Of a stretch of DNA of 64,000 nucleotides, positions 25,102 to 34,681 are shown one piece after another. A program made the position numbers and the translations under genes. The stretch's first letter is position 1. Every line of letters begins with the position of its first letter. Below the pieces are notes generated by a model. That model was not told the origin of the DNA. It worked only from the letters and a program-made list of their open reading frames with translations, and made no database searches. Source of the DNA: Betaproteobacteria bacterium (GTDB lineage: Bacteria > Pseudomonadota > Gammaproteobacteria > Burkholderiales > Ga0077523); assembly GCA_016125475.1 (NCBI GenBank), contig WGLR01000023.1:62001-126000 (forward strand). The letters are read 5' to 3'.

Positions 25102-26082
25102 CTACTTGATCGCCACCGGATTGACGATGCCCTGCACGGCTCCCGAGATCCTCGGTGTGCCGAGCGTGAAGAACGCCTCGTAGACGCCGTCCCGGATCAT
25201 CTCGTCCGTGTTCATGGCCTCGAGGATGAACGTGCCGTTCTGCTGCAGCAGGATCTGGTGGACCTCGAACATCCCCGCGCCCTTCTCGAACGGGAGCACC
25301 TCCAGACCCCAGTTGTCCGCGCCGACGGCCGCGACGCCCTTCTCCACGAGGTAGTGAGCGCCTTCCCGGCCGAGGCCGGGTTCCACGGTCGCGTAGCGCC
25401 GGTCGTCCTTGCCGATGAGCTGCAGCCATCCCGTGTGGAAGAGCACGACGTCACCCTTCTCGATCCCGAGGATGCCCTGGCGCGCCATGGCGTTCTCGAT
25501 CTCCGCCCTGTTGAATGCGGTCCCCTCGGGAACCATCCCGTCCTTGCCGAGGAACGAGACCATGTCCAGCACGATCACGCGGGTCGCGATAGGCGGAATC
25601 GTCTCGACGCCGAGACGGGTGAGCCCCGTGGCCTTCGCGAAGTCCTCGCCCCGATTGCAGTTGTAATAGACGCCCGCGGTCCCGACGTGGCCGAGTCCGT
25701 CGATCTGGGAGCCCACGCCGTTCCAGCCCATCACGATGTCGTCGTTGTAGCTGAGCTTCGTGGGTCCGAAAGTCACCCCGTTCACCTGGTCCGGCTGCAG
25801 CACGACCACGGAGTAGTGCCGGGGTGCGAACGCGGGTGTCTGACGATTCGTCTGGATTCCGAGCGCGTAGGTTTTGCCACGCGTGATGAGGCGTGATGCC
25901 GACAGCGTCTTGGCCGGCGTGACGTAGTTGAGGCTGCCGATCTGGTCGTCCTTGCCCCACCGTGACGGTGCGCACGTCGTGGTGCCCGGCTCCGCAAGCG
26001 CAGGCGAACTCGTGAGGAGGCAGGCGGCGGACGCCGCGATGACGAGCGATGCGGTGCGGCACCGTCCGGGGTTCCCTGACAC
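25102..26082 (-). CDS. Exported cyclase family protein (kynurenine formamidase-like fold)
   Basis: A 326-aa protein of the cyclase/formamidase family. From the GTG at 26082 it opens with a clear Sec signal peptide (cleavage near SPALA-EP). The metal-site region appears as SQIDGLGHVG with further His and Asp residues downstream (LFHTGW, GADNWGLEV). Related enzymes hydrolyse cyclic amides or arylformamides, or open lactones. Most are cytoplasmic, so the exported form is less common. The GTG follows a GGGAG site by 9 bases. Longer readings would break the signal peptide. Confidence 0.82.
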   Translation of the reverse strand: MSGNPGRCRTASLVIAASAACLLTSSPALAEPGTTTCAPSRWGKDDQIGSLNYVTPAKTLSASRLITRGKTYALGIQTNRQTPAFAPRHYSVVVLQPDQVNGVTFGPTKLSYNDDIVMGWNGVGSQIDGLGHVGTAGVYYNCNRGEDFAKATGLTRLGVETIPPIATRVIVLDMVSFLGKDGMVPEGTAFNRAEIENAMARQGILGIEKGDVVLFHTGWLQLIGKDDRRYATVEPGLGREGAHYLVEKGVAAVGADNWGLEVLPFEKGAGMFEVHQILLQQNGTFILEAMNTDEMIRDGVYEAFFTLGTPRISGAVQGIVNPVAIK

Positions 26083-26442
26083 TGTCGATATCTCCCTTCG
26101 GTACTCCGCCCTGTTGCGGCGCCACGAGAACGGGACCCGCGGGGGGGTCGGCGGGAAGCGTGGCTTCGAGGCGAGGGTCGGAGGCGGACGCGCCGGCGCA
26201 GGCCGGCGTTCGGTCATTTCCGTGACACGGGACGGGGTGTCTCCCGGTGTGCTTCCCCGGCTCGTGCCGTCCCGGCGGCGACCGTCGGCTGCCGCCGGGA
26301 CGCCGGATGCTAACAAATCCGGCGTGCGGGGCACTACGTCCGGCACCCGACTGGCGGACGTGAAGCGACCGAAACGACCGGTTCGTCGTTAAACTGTCGG
26401 GTTCCGTCAGCCCTGCCACCCAGAAAGACCTCGTCTCACGCG
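26083..26442. other. Divergent intergenic region without visible gene
   Basis: About 360 bases separate the exported cyclase-family gene from the SNF2 gene. No convincing coding frame appears. A TTAAAC-type -10 near 26387 could serve the SNF2 gene, but no matching -35 stands out. Confidence 0.5.
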
Positions 26443-29400
26443 ATGAAGCCGCCGACCCTGACCCGTCGCGACGTCGACCGGAATCTATCGACCGAGTTCG
26501 TGCGTCGCGGCATCGCCTATGCGCGCGACGGTCGCGTATCGGGATTGCGCAAACTCCCGGAACGGAATCGCTACGTCGCGTTCGTGTCGGGTACGCAGCC
26601 CAGGCCCTACAGGGTGGAGGTCGACGTGCTGCCGGGTTCAGGGGGTCCGCGGCTGTATGGCCGGTGCTCGTGTCCCGTGGGCGTGAACTGCAAGCACGTG
26701 GCTGCCGTCCTGCTCAGCGCACTCGACCAGGACCTCCTCCCGGACGACGACAGGACGGTCGCGCACGATGACGACACGGGTGCGCCGGCCCACGCTGCAA
26801 CCGGCGGCAAGGTCGCGGACACCCCGCTCTCGGCGGACTGGCTGCACTGGATCCAGGAAGCCGCCAACGCGCTCTCGGAGCCGGCGACGCGCAGCGAAGC
26901 TTCCTCGCCCACCCGCATCCTCTATCTCATCGATCTCGCGCCACGACCACAACGCCCCGGCGTGCGCGTGCGCCTCGTGACGGCGCGCGCACGCAAGGAC
27001 GGCGGTTACGGGAGCGTCCACCCGTGGCGGAACGTCCGCAGTGCCGTGCTGGCCCCGCCATCGTTCGTCCAGGGCGAGGACGTTCGCATCCTCAAGCGTC
27101 TGCTCGCGGAGGGGCCGGCCCTGTTCGAGGCCGAGTTCACGCTCCGGGCCGAGGGCGGAGCGGAGATCCTGCCCATCCTGCTCCACACCGGCCGGTGTCA
27201 TTTCGCGAGTGCCGACGGCATCGTGCTGCGGGCCGCGGAGAGCCGCCTCGCACGCCCAGAGTGGGTGGCCGATCCGGGCGGTGGACAGGTGCTGCGCTGG
27301 CACGGCGAGGGCCCGGTCTCGTGCGTGCTGCCGCTCAGTCCACCCTGGTACGTGGACCAGACATCGGGCGACTGCGGGCCGCTCGAGACCGGTCTCGCGC
27401 CGCGCGTCGGCTACCTCCTCGCGCTCGTGCCACCGATACAGCCCGGCGAGGCAGCCGTCGCGCGCATGGCGCTCGAGAAGCGCCTGCCTCCGGGGGCCGT
27501 GCCGATGCCACCCGTCGCACGCGAGACGGACGTGACCGACGTGCGGCCGGTCCCGTGCCTGCGCCTCGAGACGGTGGAGGTGGAACATCGCGGCGTGCGC
27601 GGACCGCTGGGCACGGAGAACATCGCGCGCCTGAGGTTCGACTACGCCGGGACCCGCGTCGGCCCGCAGGACCCAGGCATCGTGCGACAGATGCGGGGCG
27701 GCGAACTGCGCCGCGTGCACCGTGATGCCGAGGCCGAGAAGCGCTTCCACGAGACGCTGCGCGCCGAGGGGCTCGAGCACATCGGTACCGGCAACGGTGA
27801 ACTCGCGCTCGATTTCGGTCAGGAGTATCGCTTCCCCTATCCCGAGGACTGCGTCCGCTTCGTCTGTGAACGCGTACCGGTGCTGCGGGAGGCGGGCTGG
27901 ACCATCGAATTTGACGAAGCGTTCGAATTCCGGCCCGTGGCGGCGGGCGCCTGGCACGCGGAGGTGCGGGAGCAGGGACGGGACTGGTTCGACCTCAGTC
28001 TCGGTGTCGACATCGAGGGTGAGCGGGTCGACCTGCTGCCGATCCTCGTCGCGATCCTGCGCGCGCGCCCGGAACTCTTCGCCGCGCAGCGCTCCGCGCC
28101 GGACGAGGGCACCTACATTCCCGTCCGGCTCGACGACGGGCGCATCCTGCCGGTTCCGCTGGCCCGCGTGCGCCCCATACTGACGGTGCTGGACGAACTG
28201 CTCGACGACGAGCCGGTGCGGTCACTGCGCCTGTCGAGGCTCGATGCGCCCAGGCTGGACCGTCTCGCGGCGACGGCCGGTCTGGACTGGCACGGCGGCG
28301 AGGACGTCCTCGCGCTCGGGCACCGTCTCGCCGGGTTCGACGGTGTCACGGACGTGGCCCCGCCCCGAGGACTGCGCGCGGATCTGCGGCCGTACCAGCG
28401 TGGCGGCCTGTCGTGGCTGCAGTTCCTGCGCGAGTACTCGCTCGGCGGCATCCTCGCCGACGACATGGGGCTCGGCAAGACGCTGCAGGCACTCGCACAC
28501 ATCCTGGTCGAGAAGGAAGCCGGGCGACTCACGGCACCCGCCCTGATCGTGGCACCGACCAGCGTCGTTCCCAACTGGAAGGCCGAGTGCGCGAAATTCG
28601 CGCCGGGTCTGAGCGTCCTGGTGTCGCACGGCGCCCGACGCAAGGGCAGTCTCGCCCGGCTCGCCGACCACGACGTCGTGATCACGTCCTATCCGCTGCT
28701 GTCCAGGGACCGGGAGGCGCTCGAGGCGCAGGCGTTCCACCTCCTGATCCTCGACGAGGCGCAGATCGTCAAGAATCACAAGACCCAGGCGGCGCAGGTC
28801 GTGAGAACCCTCGACGCCCGGCATCGCGTGTGCCTGAGCGGCACGCCGCTCGAGAATCACCTCGGCGAGCTGTGGTCGCTCTTCCATTTCCTGATGCCGG
28901 GCTTTCTCGGTGACGCGACGTCGTTCAGACGGGACTTCCGCACGCCGATCGAGAGGCACGACGATCCCGTGAGACGCCAGACGCTCGAGCGGCGCGTACG
29001 GCCGTTCCTGCTGAGACGCACGAAGGAGGAAGTCGCCTCCGAACTGCCCGCCAAGACCGAGATCGTCGTCCACGTCGAGTTCGGGGACGCGCAGCGCGAG
29101 CTGTACGAGGTCGTGCGCGCGTCCATGGACGCGCGGATCCGTTCGGAGATCGTGTCGCGTGGCGTCGACCGGAGCCAGATCGTCGTGCTCGACGCGCTGC
29201 TCAAGCTGCGGCAGGTGTGCTGTGATCCCCGGCTCGCGAAGATGGAGTCCGCCCGGCGCGTGAAGGACTCGGCGAAGCTCCGTGTGCTCGTCGAGATGCT
29301 GGAGTCCCTCGTCGATGAGGGACGAAGGGTCCTCGTGTTCTCGCAGTTCACGGAGATGATCGCCCTGATCGAGGAGGCGATCGCGAAGTCGGGGATGCGG

Positions 29401-29781
29401 TGGGTGAAACTCACGGGGTCCACGCGCGATCGCGAGACGCCCGTACGCACGTTCCAGGACGGTGGTGTGCCCGTGTTCCTGATCAGTCTCAAGGCCGGCG
29501 GGACAGGTCTCAACCTCACCGCGGCCGACACGGTGATCCACTACGACCCGTGGTGGAATCCCGCGGTGGAACGGCAGGCGACGGATCGCGCGCACCGGAT
29601 CGGTCAGGACAAGCCCGTGTTCGTCTACAAGCTGATCGTGTCGGGCAGCGTCGAGGAGAAGATCGCGCAGTTGCAGACGGAAAAGGCGGCCCTCGCCGAG
29701 GCGATCCTCGGCGAGCCGGGCAGGGCCGGGCGTGCCCTCACGGCCGAGGACATCGCGGCGCTGTTCGAACCGCTCGAATGA
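26443..29781 (+). CDS. SWIM zinc finger plus SNF2-family DEAQ ATPase
   Basis: A 1112-aa protein. The N-terminus has a SWIM zinc finger (Cys75-x-Cys77-x5-Cys83-x-His85), followed by a long bacterial SNF2-associated region. The C-terminal third is a complete superfamily 2 motor: DDMGLGKT (motif I, near 675), LILDEAQ (motif II, near 769, DEAQ rather than DEAH), VFSQFTEM, GGTGLNLT and DRAHRIGQ (motif VI). Bacterial members such as RapA/HepA-type proteins remodel nucleic-acid-protein complexes. The exact target is unknown. It is a single gene with its own promoter region. Confidence 0.93.
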   Translation: MKPPTLTRRDVDRNLSTEFVRRGIAYARDGRVSGLRKLPERNRYVAFVSGTQPRPYRVEVDVLPGSGGPRLYGRCSCPVGVNCKHVAAVLLSALDQDLLPDDDRTVAHDDDTGAPAHAATGGKVADTPLSADWLHWIQEAANALSEPATRSEASSPTRILYLIDLAPRPQRPGVRVRLVTARARKDGGYGSVHPWRNVRSAVLAPPSFVQGEDVRILKRLLAEGPALFEAEFTLRAEGGAEILPILLHTGRCHFASADGIVLRAAESRLARPEWVADPGGGQVLRWHGEGPVSCVLPLSPPWYVDQTSGDCGPLETGLAPRVGYLLALVPPIQPGEAAVARMALEKRLPPGAVPMPPVARETDVTDVRPVPCLRLETVEVEHRGVRGPLGTENIARLRFDYAGTRVGPQDPGIVRQMRGGELRRVHRDAEAEKRFHETLRAEGLEHIGTGNGELALDFGQEYRFPYPEDCVRFVCERVPVLREAGWTIEFDEAFEFRPVAAGAWHAEVREQGRDWFDLSLGVDIEGERVDLLPILVAILRARPELFAAQRSAPDEGTYIPVRLDDGRILPVPLARVRPILTVLDELLDDEPVRSLRLSRLDAPRLDRLAATAGLDWHGGEDVLALGHRLAGFDGVTDVAPPRGLRADLRPYQRGGLSWLQFLREYSLGGILADDMGLGKTLQALAHILVEKEAGRLTAPALIVAPTSVVPNWKAECAKFAPGLSVLVSHGARRKGSLARLADHDVVITSYPLLSRDREALEAQAFHLLILDEAQIVKNHKTQAAQVVRTLDARHRVCLSGTPLENHLGELWSLFHFLMPGFLGDATSFRRDFRTPIERHDDPVRRQTLERRVRPFLLRRTKEEVASELPAKTEIVVHVEFGDAQRELYEVVRASMDARIRSEIVSRGVDRSQIVVLDALLKLRQVCCDPRLAKMESARRVKDSAKLRVLVEMLESLVDEGRRVLVFSQFTEMIALIEEAIAKSGMRWVKLTGSTRDRETPVRTFQDGGVPVFLISLKAGGTGLNLTAADTVIHYDPWWNPAVERQATDRAHRIGQDKPVFVYKLIVSGSVEEKIAQLQTEKAALAEAILGEPGRAGRALTAEDIAALFEPLE

Positions 29782-29790
29782 TGCCGCCAA

Positions 29791-29847
29791 CCTGCGGCCC
29801 GGCGAATGGTGGGCCGCAGGAGACGAGCCGGCGACTGTCTGCCGGCT
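29791..29847. terminator. Two adjacent hairpins between convergent genes
   Basis: The first is a perfect 10-bp stem CCTGCGGCCC/GGGCCGCAGG (29791-29820, 10-base loop). The second is a perfect 7-bp stem AGCCGGC/GCCGGCT (29826-29847, 8-base loop) that reaches the stop of the minus-strand gene. Placed between two facing genes, they probably end both transcripts. Confidence 0.6.
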
Positions 29848-30397
29848 ACTTGCCGGACGGGGCGGGGTTCGCGCCGGGCTGGGGCTTCGCGTCGATGTCG
29901 ATGCCCGCTTGCTTGAAACTGGCCTTGAGGCGCTGGTCGAGCTTGGGGCCGATCGTGCGTGCCCAGCCCTTCGCGACCGCCATGCCCTCCTGGGCGATCA
30001 TCGGCATCACGGAGACGGCCTTCTTGCCGAGGGGCGTGGAGTAGAACGCGATCAGCCCCTTGATCTCGTCATCGGTCATGTGACGATGGTACACGGGCGT
30101 GATCTGGTCGATGTATCCGCCCTTGGCCGTCAGTTCCTCGGAAATGACCTTCGGCACTTCGTCCGCGACGATCTCGTACGCCTTCTGGGGCAGCGGAGGT
30201 TGCCGGGCCTTCAGGTTCTGGGTGATCTGCGCGACGATCGACTGGGACATGGCGTCCCCGATGCGCAGCGCGCCCGTGATCTCCATGAGTTTCAGGATGT
30301 CCGCCTTCTTGGCTGCGGTGAGGTCGTCGGCGCGGGCCGGGAGGGTCGCGGTGGCCGCGCACAGCACGACGAGTGCCGTGGCAATGATCTTGTGCAT
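29846..30397 (-). CDS. Exported DUF2059 family protein
   Basis: A 183-aa protein with a signal peptide (LPARADD cleavage region). The DUF2059 helical domain includes LMEITGALRIGDAM and YHRHMTDDEIKGLIAFYSTPLGKK, which carry the family signature near residues 105-130. The function of DUF2059 proteins is unknown, and they are periplasmic in proteobacteria. The C-terminal 15 residues are Pro/Ala rich and likely flexible. It stands alone. Confidence 0.88.
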   Translation of the reverse strand: MHKIIATALVVLCAATATLPARADDLTAAKKADILKLMEITGALRIGDAMSQSIVAQITQNLKARQPPLPQKAYEIVADEVPKVISEELTAKGGYIDQITPVYHRHMTDDEIKGLIAFYSTPLGKKAVSVMPMIAQEGMAVAKGWARTIGPKLDQRLKASFKQAGIDIDAKPQPGANPAPSGK

Positions 30398-30475
30398 GAA
30401 TGCTCCGGTCGGTGCCCCGTGCGTGCGGGGCGAGCGAAAACGCCGAGGATACAGGAAGACCCGGACGCGGATCCG

Positions 30476-31327
30476 TCAGGCGATGCCGAACGCTTCGCAA
30501 AGGGCGCGATACTGCCGCGCGTAGGTTTCGTTGACTGCCCGGATCGGGTCACCGCTCAGCTTGTCCACGACGACGCGCGCCGGACGCTTCCCGGCGGGTG
30601 TGCTCACGAGGGTGGCGATCGCATCCGCCACGTCCTGAGGATCGGGGGCCATCGGGCCGCCGAACAGTTGTGCGAGGCCGTCTCCCATCTTCTGCGGGAG
30701 TTCCGCCACGGGGCCGTAGTCGGCGGCCAGGTGGCTCGCGTCGGCGTAGAGCCCGTTGCTGCCCACGTTCGTCGGGAACGCACCGGGTTCCACGAGGACG
30801 ACGTCGATGCCGAGGCCCTGAACCTCGTCGCGCAGCGCGTCGCCGAGCGCCTCGACCGCGAACTTCGTCGCGGCGTAAGTCCCGGCGGTCGGCAGCGAAA
30901 TCCGGCCCAGTATGCTGGACAGTGCGACGATCAGCCCCGACCGCTGCTTCCGCATGAACGGCAGCACCGCCCGGTTCATGCGTGCGGTTCCGAAAACGTT
31001 CGTTTCGAACAGCGACCGGAGCGCGTCGATGTCGAACGCCTCCTGGACACCCATCGAGAAGCGGCCCGCATTGTTCACGAGGACGTCGATCGCGCCGTCG
31101 GTCTGCTGCGCGATCGCGTCGACGCCGCGGCTCACGGAACCGTCGTCGGTCACGTCCACCTCGACGACTCGGATGTTCGGGCTCGTGGCCTTGAGCGCTT
31201 CGGCGGCCTGCGCGTTCTTCGTCGCCGCGGACCGCATCGTCGCGAAGACGGTGTGTCCGGCCTGGGCGAGCGTCGTGGCGGTGAGACGGCCGAAGCCGCT
31301 GTTGCTCCCGGTGATGACGATGTTCAT
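30476..31327 (-). CDS. SDR family oxidoreductase
   Basis: A 283-aa SDR with TGSNSGFG at the cofactor site, NNAG, a Ser in ALSSILG and YAATK. The longer C-terminal half and the LVEPGAFPT stretch resemble the NADP-preferring subgroup that acts on ketones and retinol/steroid-like molecules. The ATG at 31327 is favoured because the frame continues upstream only as arginine-rich noise. An MDR reductase is the next gene upstream in the same direction. Confidence 0.9.
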   Translation of the reverse strand: MNIVITGSNSGFGRLTATTLAQAGHTVFATMRSAATKNAQAAEALKATSPNIRVVEVDVTDDGSVSRGVDAIAQQTDGAIDVLVNNAGRFSMGVQEAFDIDALRSLFETNVFGTARMNRAVLPFMRKQRSGLIVALSSILGRISLPTAGTYAATKFAVEALGDALRDEVQGLGIDVVLVEPGAFPTNVGSNGLYADASHLAADYGPVAELPQKMGDGLAQLFGGPMAPDPQDVADAIATLVSTPAGKRPARVVVDKLSGDPIRAVNETYARQYRALCEAFGIA

Positions 31328-31517
31328 GACGGCAATGCTTCTCCCCTGGTTGTTGCGTCGAGTCTGCTCGAGTGACGTACGTGGCCGGCAGCGGGGCTGC
31401 GTTCCTTCCGCGCGGGCCCGGGGCGCGACGGAGCCGGGCCTGCGCCATTGCACGCACCGCACCCGCGGACTCGGCGGGCGAACGACCCGGTCGTGTCCGG
31501 AAGGGGGCGGGCGTTCC

Positions 31518-32516
31518 CTAGACCAGCTTGACGACCTGCTTGCCGAAGTTGCGCCCCGCGAGCAGTCCGATGAATGCCGTGGGCGCGTTCTGGAGTCCGT
31601 CCGCGACGCTCTCGCGGTACTTGAGCCTGCCCTGGGACACGAGCGCGCCGAGGCGCGAGATCGCACGGTGGTAGAGGTCCATCCGGTCCGTCACGATGAA
31701 TCCCTGCAGCTTCACCCTGTTCACGAGCAGCGAGCGGATCATCTTCACGCCGTAGGGATCCTCGACGTTGTAGTCGGAGATGAGGCCGCACAGCGCAACG
31801 CGCGCGAACGGGTTCAGCAGCCGGAAGACCGTGTCCATCGTGGGACCGCCGACGTTCTCGTAGTAGCAGTCGATGCCGGCCGGGCACGCCTGCTTGAGTT
31901 CCTCGTAGAGCTTGCCCGCCTTGTAGTCGATGCACGCGTCGTAGCCGAGTTCCTTCACGGCGTACTCGCACTTCGCCTTGCCGCCCGCAATGCCCACGGC
32001 GCGACAGCCCTGCATCCTGGCCAGCTGGCCGACCACACTCCCGACGGCGCCGGTCGCCGCGGACACCACGACCGTTTCGCCCGCCCGTGGCTGGCAATGC
32101 TCGAGCAGTCCGATCCATGCCGTCGCGCCGGGCATTCCCACCACGCCGAGATAGGCGGACAGCGGCACGAGATCGGGATCCACCCTGGTGAGCGTGTCGC
32201 CCGTGGCGGTGCCGAACAGCTGCCAGCCGAGACTGCCGACCACGAAGTCGCCCGTCCTGAATCGCGGGTGCTTCGAGTCGATGACCTCACCGACCGTTCC
32301 GCCGACCATGACGTCGCCGACCTCGACGGGGGTCGAGTACGACTTGGCCGTCGTCATCCGCCCGCGCATGTAGGGGTCCAGCGAGAGCCAGTGGTTCCGG
32401 ACGAGCACCTCTCCCGGGCCGGGGGTCGGGACGTCGCGCTCGACCAGCTGGAAGTTGGCCTCGGTCACCGCGCCCTTGGGGCGCTGCGCCAGCAGCACCT
32501 GCATGTTCTTGTCCAT
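31518..32516 (-). CDS. Zinc-free MDR-family NADP-dependent oxidoreductase (curcumin/prostaglandin reductase-like)
   Basis: A 332-aa medium-chain reductase of the LTB4DH/CurA type. The N-terminal substrate domain has WLSLDPYMRGRM. The Rossmann half has AATGAVGS and YYENVGG, and no structural-zinc cysteine cluster is present. These enzymes reduce the C=C bond of alpha,beta-unsaturated carbonyl compounds with NADPH. Start at 32516 (MDKNMQVLLAQRP); a Met four codons later is also possible. Confidence 0.92.
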   Translation of the reverse strand: MDKNMQVLLAQRPKGAVTEANFQLVERDVPTPGPGEVLVRNHWLSLDPYMRGRMTTAKSYSTPVEVGDVMVGGTVGEVIDSKHPRFRTGDFVVGSLGWQLFGTATGDTLTRVDPDLVPLSAYLGVVGMPGATAWIGLLEHCQPRAGETVVVSAATGAVGSVVGQLARMQGCRAVGIAGGKAKCEYAVKELGYDACIDYKAGKLYEELKQACPAGIDCYYENVGGPTMDTVFRLLNPFARVALCGLISDYNVEDPYGVKMIRSLLVNRVKLQGFIVTDRMDLYHRAISRLGALVSQGRLKYRESVADGLQNAPTAFIGLLAGRNFGKQVVKLV

Positions 32517-32663
32517 CGTCGAACGGCTCTCTCGAATGATCTTCGCCACGCATTCTATTCCATCGGCGCCGTCTTTCGCCGGGTCGATTACACTCGGGTG
32601 ATGCCATGCCCGGTGCGTCCTGCACGCGAGCGCCGGCGCCTCACGATTTCGAACACGGATACC

Positions 32664-33371
32664 ATGCGCACCCCCCTCCTGCTCGTGCCCGGCATGCTCT
32701 GCGACGCGTCGGTGTGGTCGCGGCAGATCGAGGCCCTCGAGGACATCGCGGACTGCCGGGTCGCGGACGCGACGCGCGATGCGACCATGGCGGATCTGGC
32801 CCGGCGCATCCTCCACGAGGCGCCTTTCGACCGGTTCGCGCTCGCGGGTTTCTCGCTCGGCGGATACGCGGCGCTCGAGATCGTGCGCGCGGCACCGGAG
32901 CGCGTGACGGGTCTCGCGCTGCTCGCGACCAGCGCGCGGACCGACACCCCGGAACGCAGCGACGAGCGGCGCCGGTTCATCGAACTGGCGGAACGCGACA
33001 GCGGCTTCGCACCAATCACCCGGGCCATGCTCGCCAGTCTGGTTGCGCCGGGCAGGCTCGCGGACCGGGCGCTCTCGCGAAAAATCGTCGAGATGGCGCG
33101 GCGGGTGGGGGCGGAGGCCTACGTTCGCCAGCAGCGCGCCATACTTTCGCGGCGGGACGGCCTCGCGGTACTGCCGGGGATACGATGCCCGAGCCTCGTG
33201 CTGTGCGGCCGGCAGGACGAGCGGACGCCGTACGAGGCGAATGCCGAGATTGCCGCGGGCATCCCGGGGGCCCGGTTCGAAGTGGTGGAGGACTGCGGGC
33301 ACATGGTCACGCTCGAGGCGCCCGACGCGGTTTCGGCGGCGATGCGTGCCTGGCTCGCGCACGTTCGTTGA
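32664..33371 (+). CDS. Alpha/beta hydrolase fold protein
   Basis: A 235-aa alpha/beta hydrolase. It begins with the oxyanion strand LLLVPGMLCD, has the nucleophile elbow in GFSLGGYAALE and the catalytic His in CGHMVTLEAP. A strand QDERTPY provides the acidic residue. The short length and lack of a lid match carboxylesterase or menaquinone/biotin-type hydrolases; the substrate is unknown. A Met at 32601 would add 21 residues, but the chosen ATG at 32664 gives the usual family N-terminus. Confidence 0.87.
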   Translation: MRTPLLLVPGMLCDASVWSRQIEALEDIADCRVADATRDATMADLARRILHEAPFDRFALAGFSLGGYAALEIVRAAPERVTGLALLATSARTDTPERSDERRRFIELAERDSGFAPITRAMLASLVAPGRLADRALSRKIVEMARRVGAEAYVRQQRAILSRRDGLAVLPGIRCPSLVLCGRQDERTPYEANAEIAAGIPGARFEVVEDCGHMVTLEAPDAVSAAMRAWLAHVR

Positions 33372-33397
33372 CCCTGCTTTTCGGGGCGTGCTATAAG
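33368..33397 (+). promoter_or_regulatory. Sigma70 promoter of the aminotransferase gene
   Basis: TTGACC (33368-33373) and TATAAG (33392-33397) are separated by 18 bases, a strong housekeeping promoter for this G+C level. The -35 overlaps the stop of the preceding hydrolase. Transcription should begin near 33404. Confidence 0.75.
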
Positions 33398-33428
33398 GCG
33401 CCCGCCGGGGCGGCAACGTCTCGGCACT

Positions 33429-33459
33429 GCGAGGCGGGCGATGCGGGCTCGCCTTTTTT
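33429..33459 (+). terminator. Hairpin with T6 in the aminotransferase leader
   Basis: GCGAG (33429-33433) pairs with CTCGC (33448-33452), followed by CTTTTTT ending at 33459, inside the roughly 75-base leader and before the ribosome site. An upstream CGCCCGCC at 33399-33406 can pair instead with GGCGGGCG at 33433-33440. It may end the preceding transcript or act as an attenuator. Confidence 0.4.
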
Positions 33460-33478
33460 GCTTCCGGAGGAATACACG

Positions 33479-34681
33479 ATGCCCGTCGTCAGCAAGCGCG
33501 CTCAGGAACTCGGTACCGAGAACGCGTTCGTGGTGCTCGCCGAGGTCAACGAACTGGTGCGCCAGGGCAAGGACGTGATCTCGTTCTGCATCGGCCAGCC
33601 CGACTTTCCGACACCCGTCAACATCCAGGACGCTGCGGTGACCGCGATCCGCGGCGGCAGGCACGGTTACACGCCGTCCGCGGGCATCGTCGAGCTCCGG
33701 CAGGCGGTCGCGGAGGATATCCGGCGCACCCGGGGACTCGACGTCGATCCGGCCGACGTCGTGGTGGCCGCGGGGGCGAAGCCGTTCATCGGGTATGCCG
33801 TGCTCTCCGTGACGGACTACGGCGCGGGGGACGAGGTGATCTACCCGAACCCCGGCTTCCCGATCTACGAGTCCCAGATCCGGGCGAACGGCGCGGTACC
33901 CGTGCCGATCCACCTGCGCGAGTCGCGCGGGTTCAATTTCGATCCCCAGGAACTCGCCGACAGGATCACGCCGCGCACGCGCATGCTGATCCTGAATTCT
34001 CCGCACAATCCCACCGGCGGGATCATCTCGCGCGACGAGATGGCGGCGATCGTGGAGATTCTCCGCAAGCACGAGAACGTCTGGGTGTACGCGGATGAGA
34101 TCTACGGCCGCCTCGTCTACGACGGGGAATTCGTGTCCATCGCGACCTTCCCGGGGATGCTGGAGCGCACCATCATCGCGGACGGATGCTCCAAGACCTG
34201 GGCGATGACCGGGTGGCGCCTCGGTTTCGCGGTCAACCGCAGGCTCGCGCCGTATTTCACGACCTGGATCACCAACACGGAGTCCTGCGCGTCCCAGATC
34301 AGCCAGTGGGCGGGTGTCGAGGCCCTGAACGGCCCGCAGGACGACGCCCGGCGCATGCGCGACATATTCCTCGAGCGTCGCAACCTCATCGTCGATCTCC
34401 TGAACGACGTCCCGGGGGTCACGTGCCAGAATCCCGGCGGCGCCTTCTATGCCTGGCCCAACGTCACGGAGGCCTGTCGCATGATCGGCGCGCGCGACAG
34501 CGAGGAACTGCGGGCGCGCCTGCTGCACGAGGCCGGTGTCGCGGTGCTCGCGGACATCCACTTCGGCCCGCGCGTGCCCGGCGAGGGACAGCACATCCGG
34601 TTCAGCTATGCAGCCTCCACCGAGGCCATCCGGGAAGGCATCCGGCGCATGGCCGAATTCATCCGTGCCAGCTCGCACTGA
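33479..34681 (+). CDS. Class I/II PLP-dependent aminotransferase
   Basis: A 400-aa fold-type I aminotransferase. Motifs are FCIGQPDFPTP near the start, YPNPGFP, NSPHNPTGG, YADEIYGRL and the PLP Lys239 in GCSKTWAMTGWRLGF. The family covers alanine, aspartate and valine-type aminotransferases, and the preferred amino acid cannot be assigned. The ribosome site CGGAGG is 8 bases before the ATG. Its own sigma70 promoter and a structured leader precede it, and a GC hairpin follows. Confidence 0.93.
   Translation: MPVVSKRAQELGTENAFVVLAEVNELVRQGKDVISFCIGQPDFPTPVNIQDAAVTAIRGGRHGYTPSAGIVELRQAVAEDIRRTRGLDVDPADVVVAAGAKPFIGYAVLSVTDYGAGDEVIYPNPGFPIYESQIRANGAVPVPIHLRESRGFNFDPQELADRITPRTRMLILNSPHNPTGGIISRDEMAAIVEILRKHENVWVYADEIYGRLVYDGEFVSIATFPGMLERTIIADGCSKTWAMTGWRLGFAVNRRLAPYFTTWITNTESCASQISQWAGVEALNGPQDDARRMRDIFLERRNLIVDLLNDVPGVTCQNPGGAFYAWPNVTEACRMIGARDSEELRARLLHEAGVAVLADIHFGPRVPGEGQHIRFSYAASTEAIREGIRRMAEFIRASSH

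Noticed and set aside
33399-33459. Known riboswitch before the aminotransferase
   Set aside because: No conserved core of a known class could be matched. I kept it only as a candidate attenuator.
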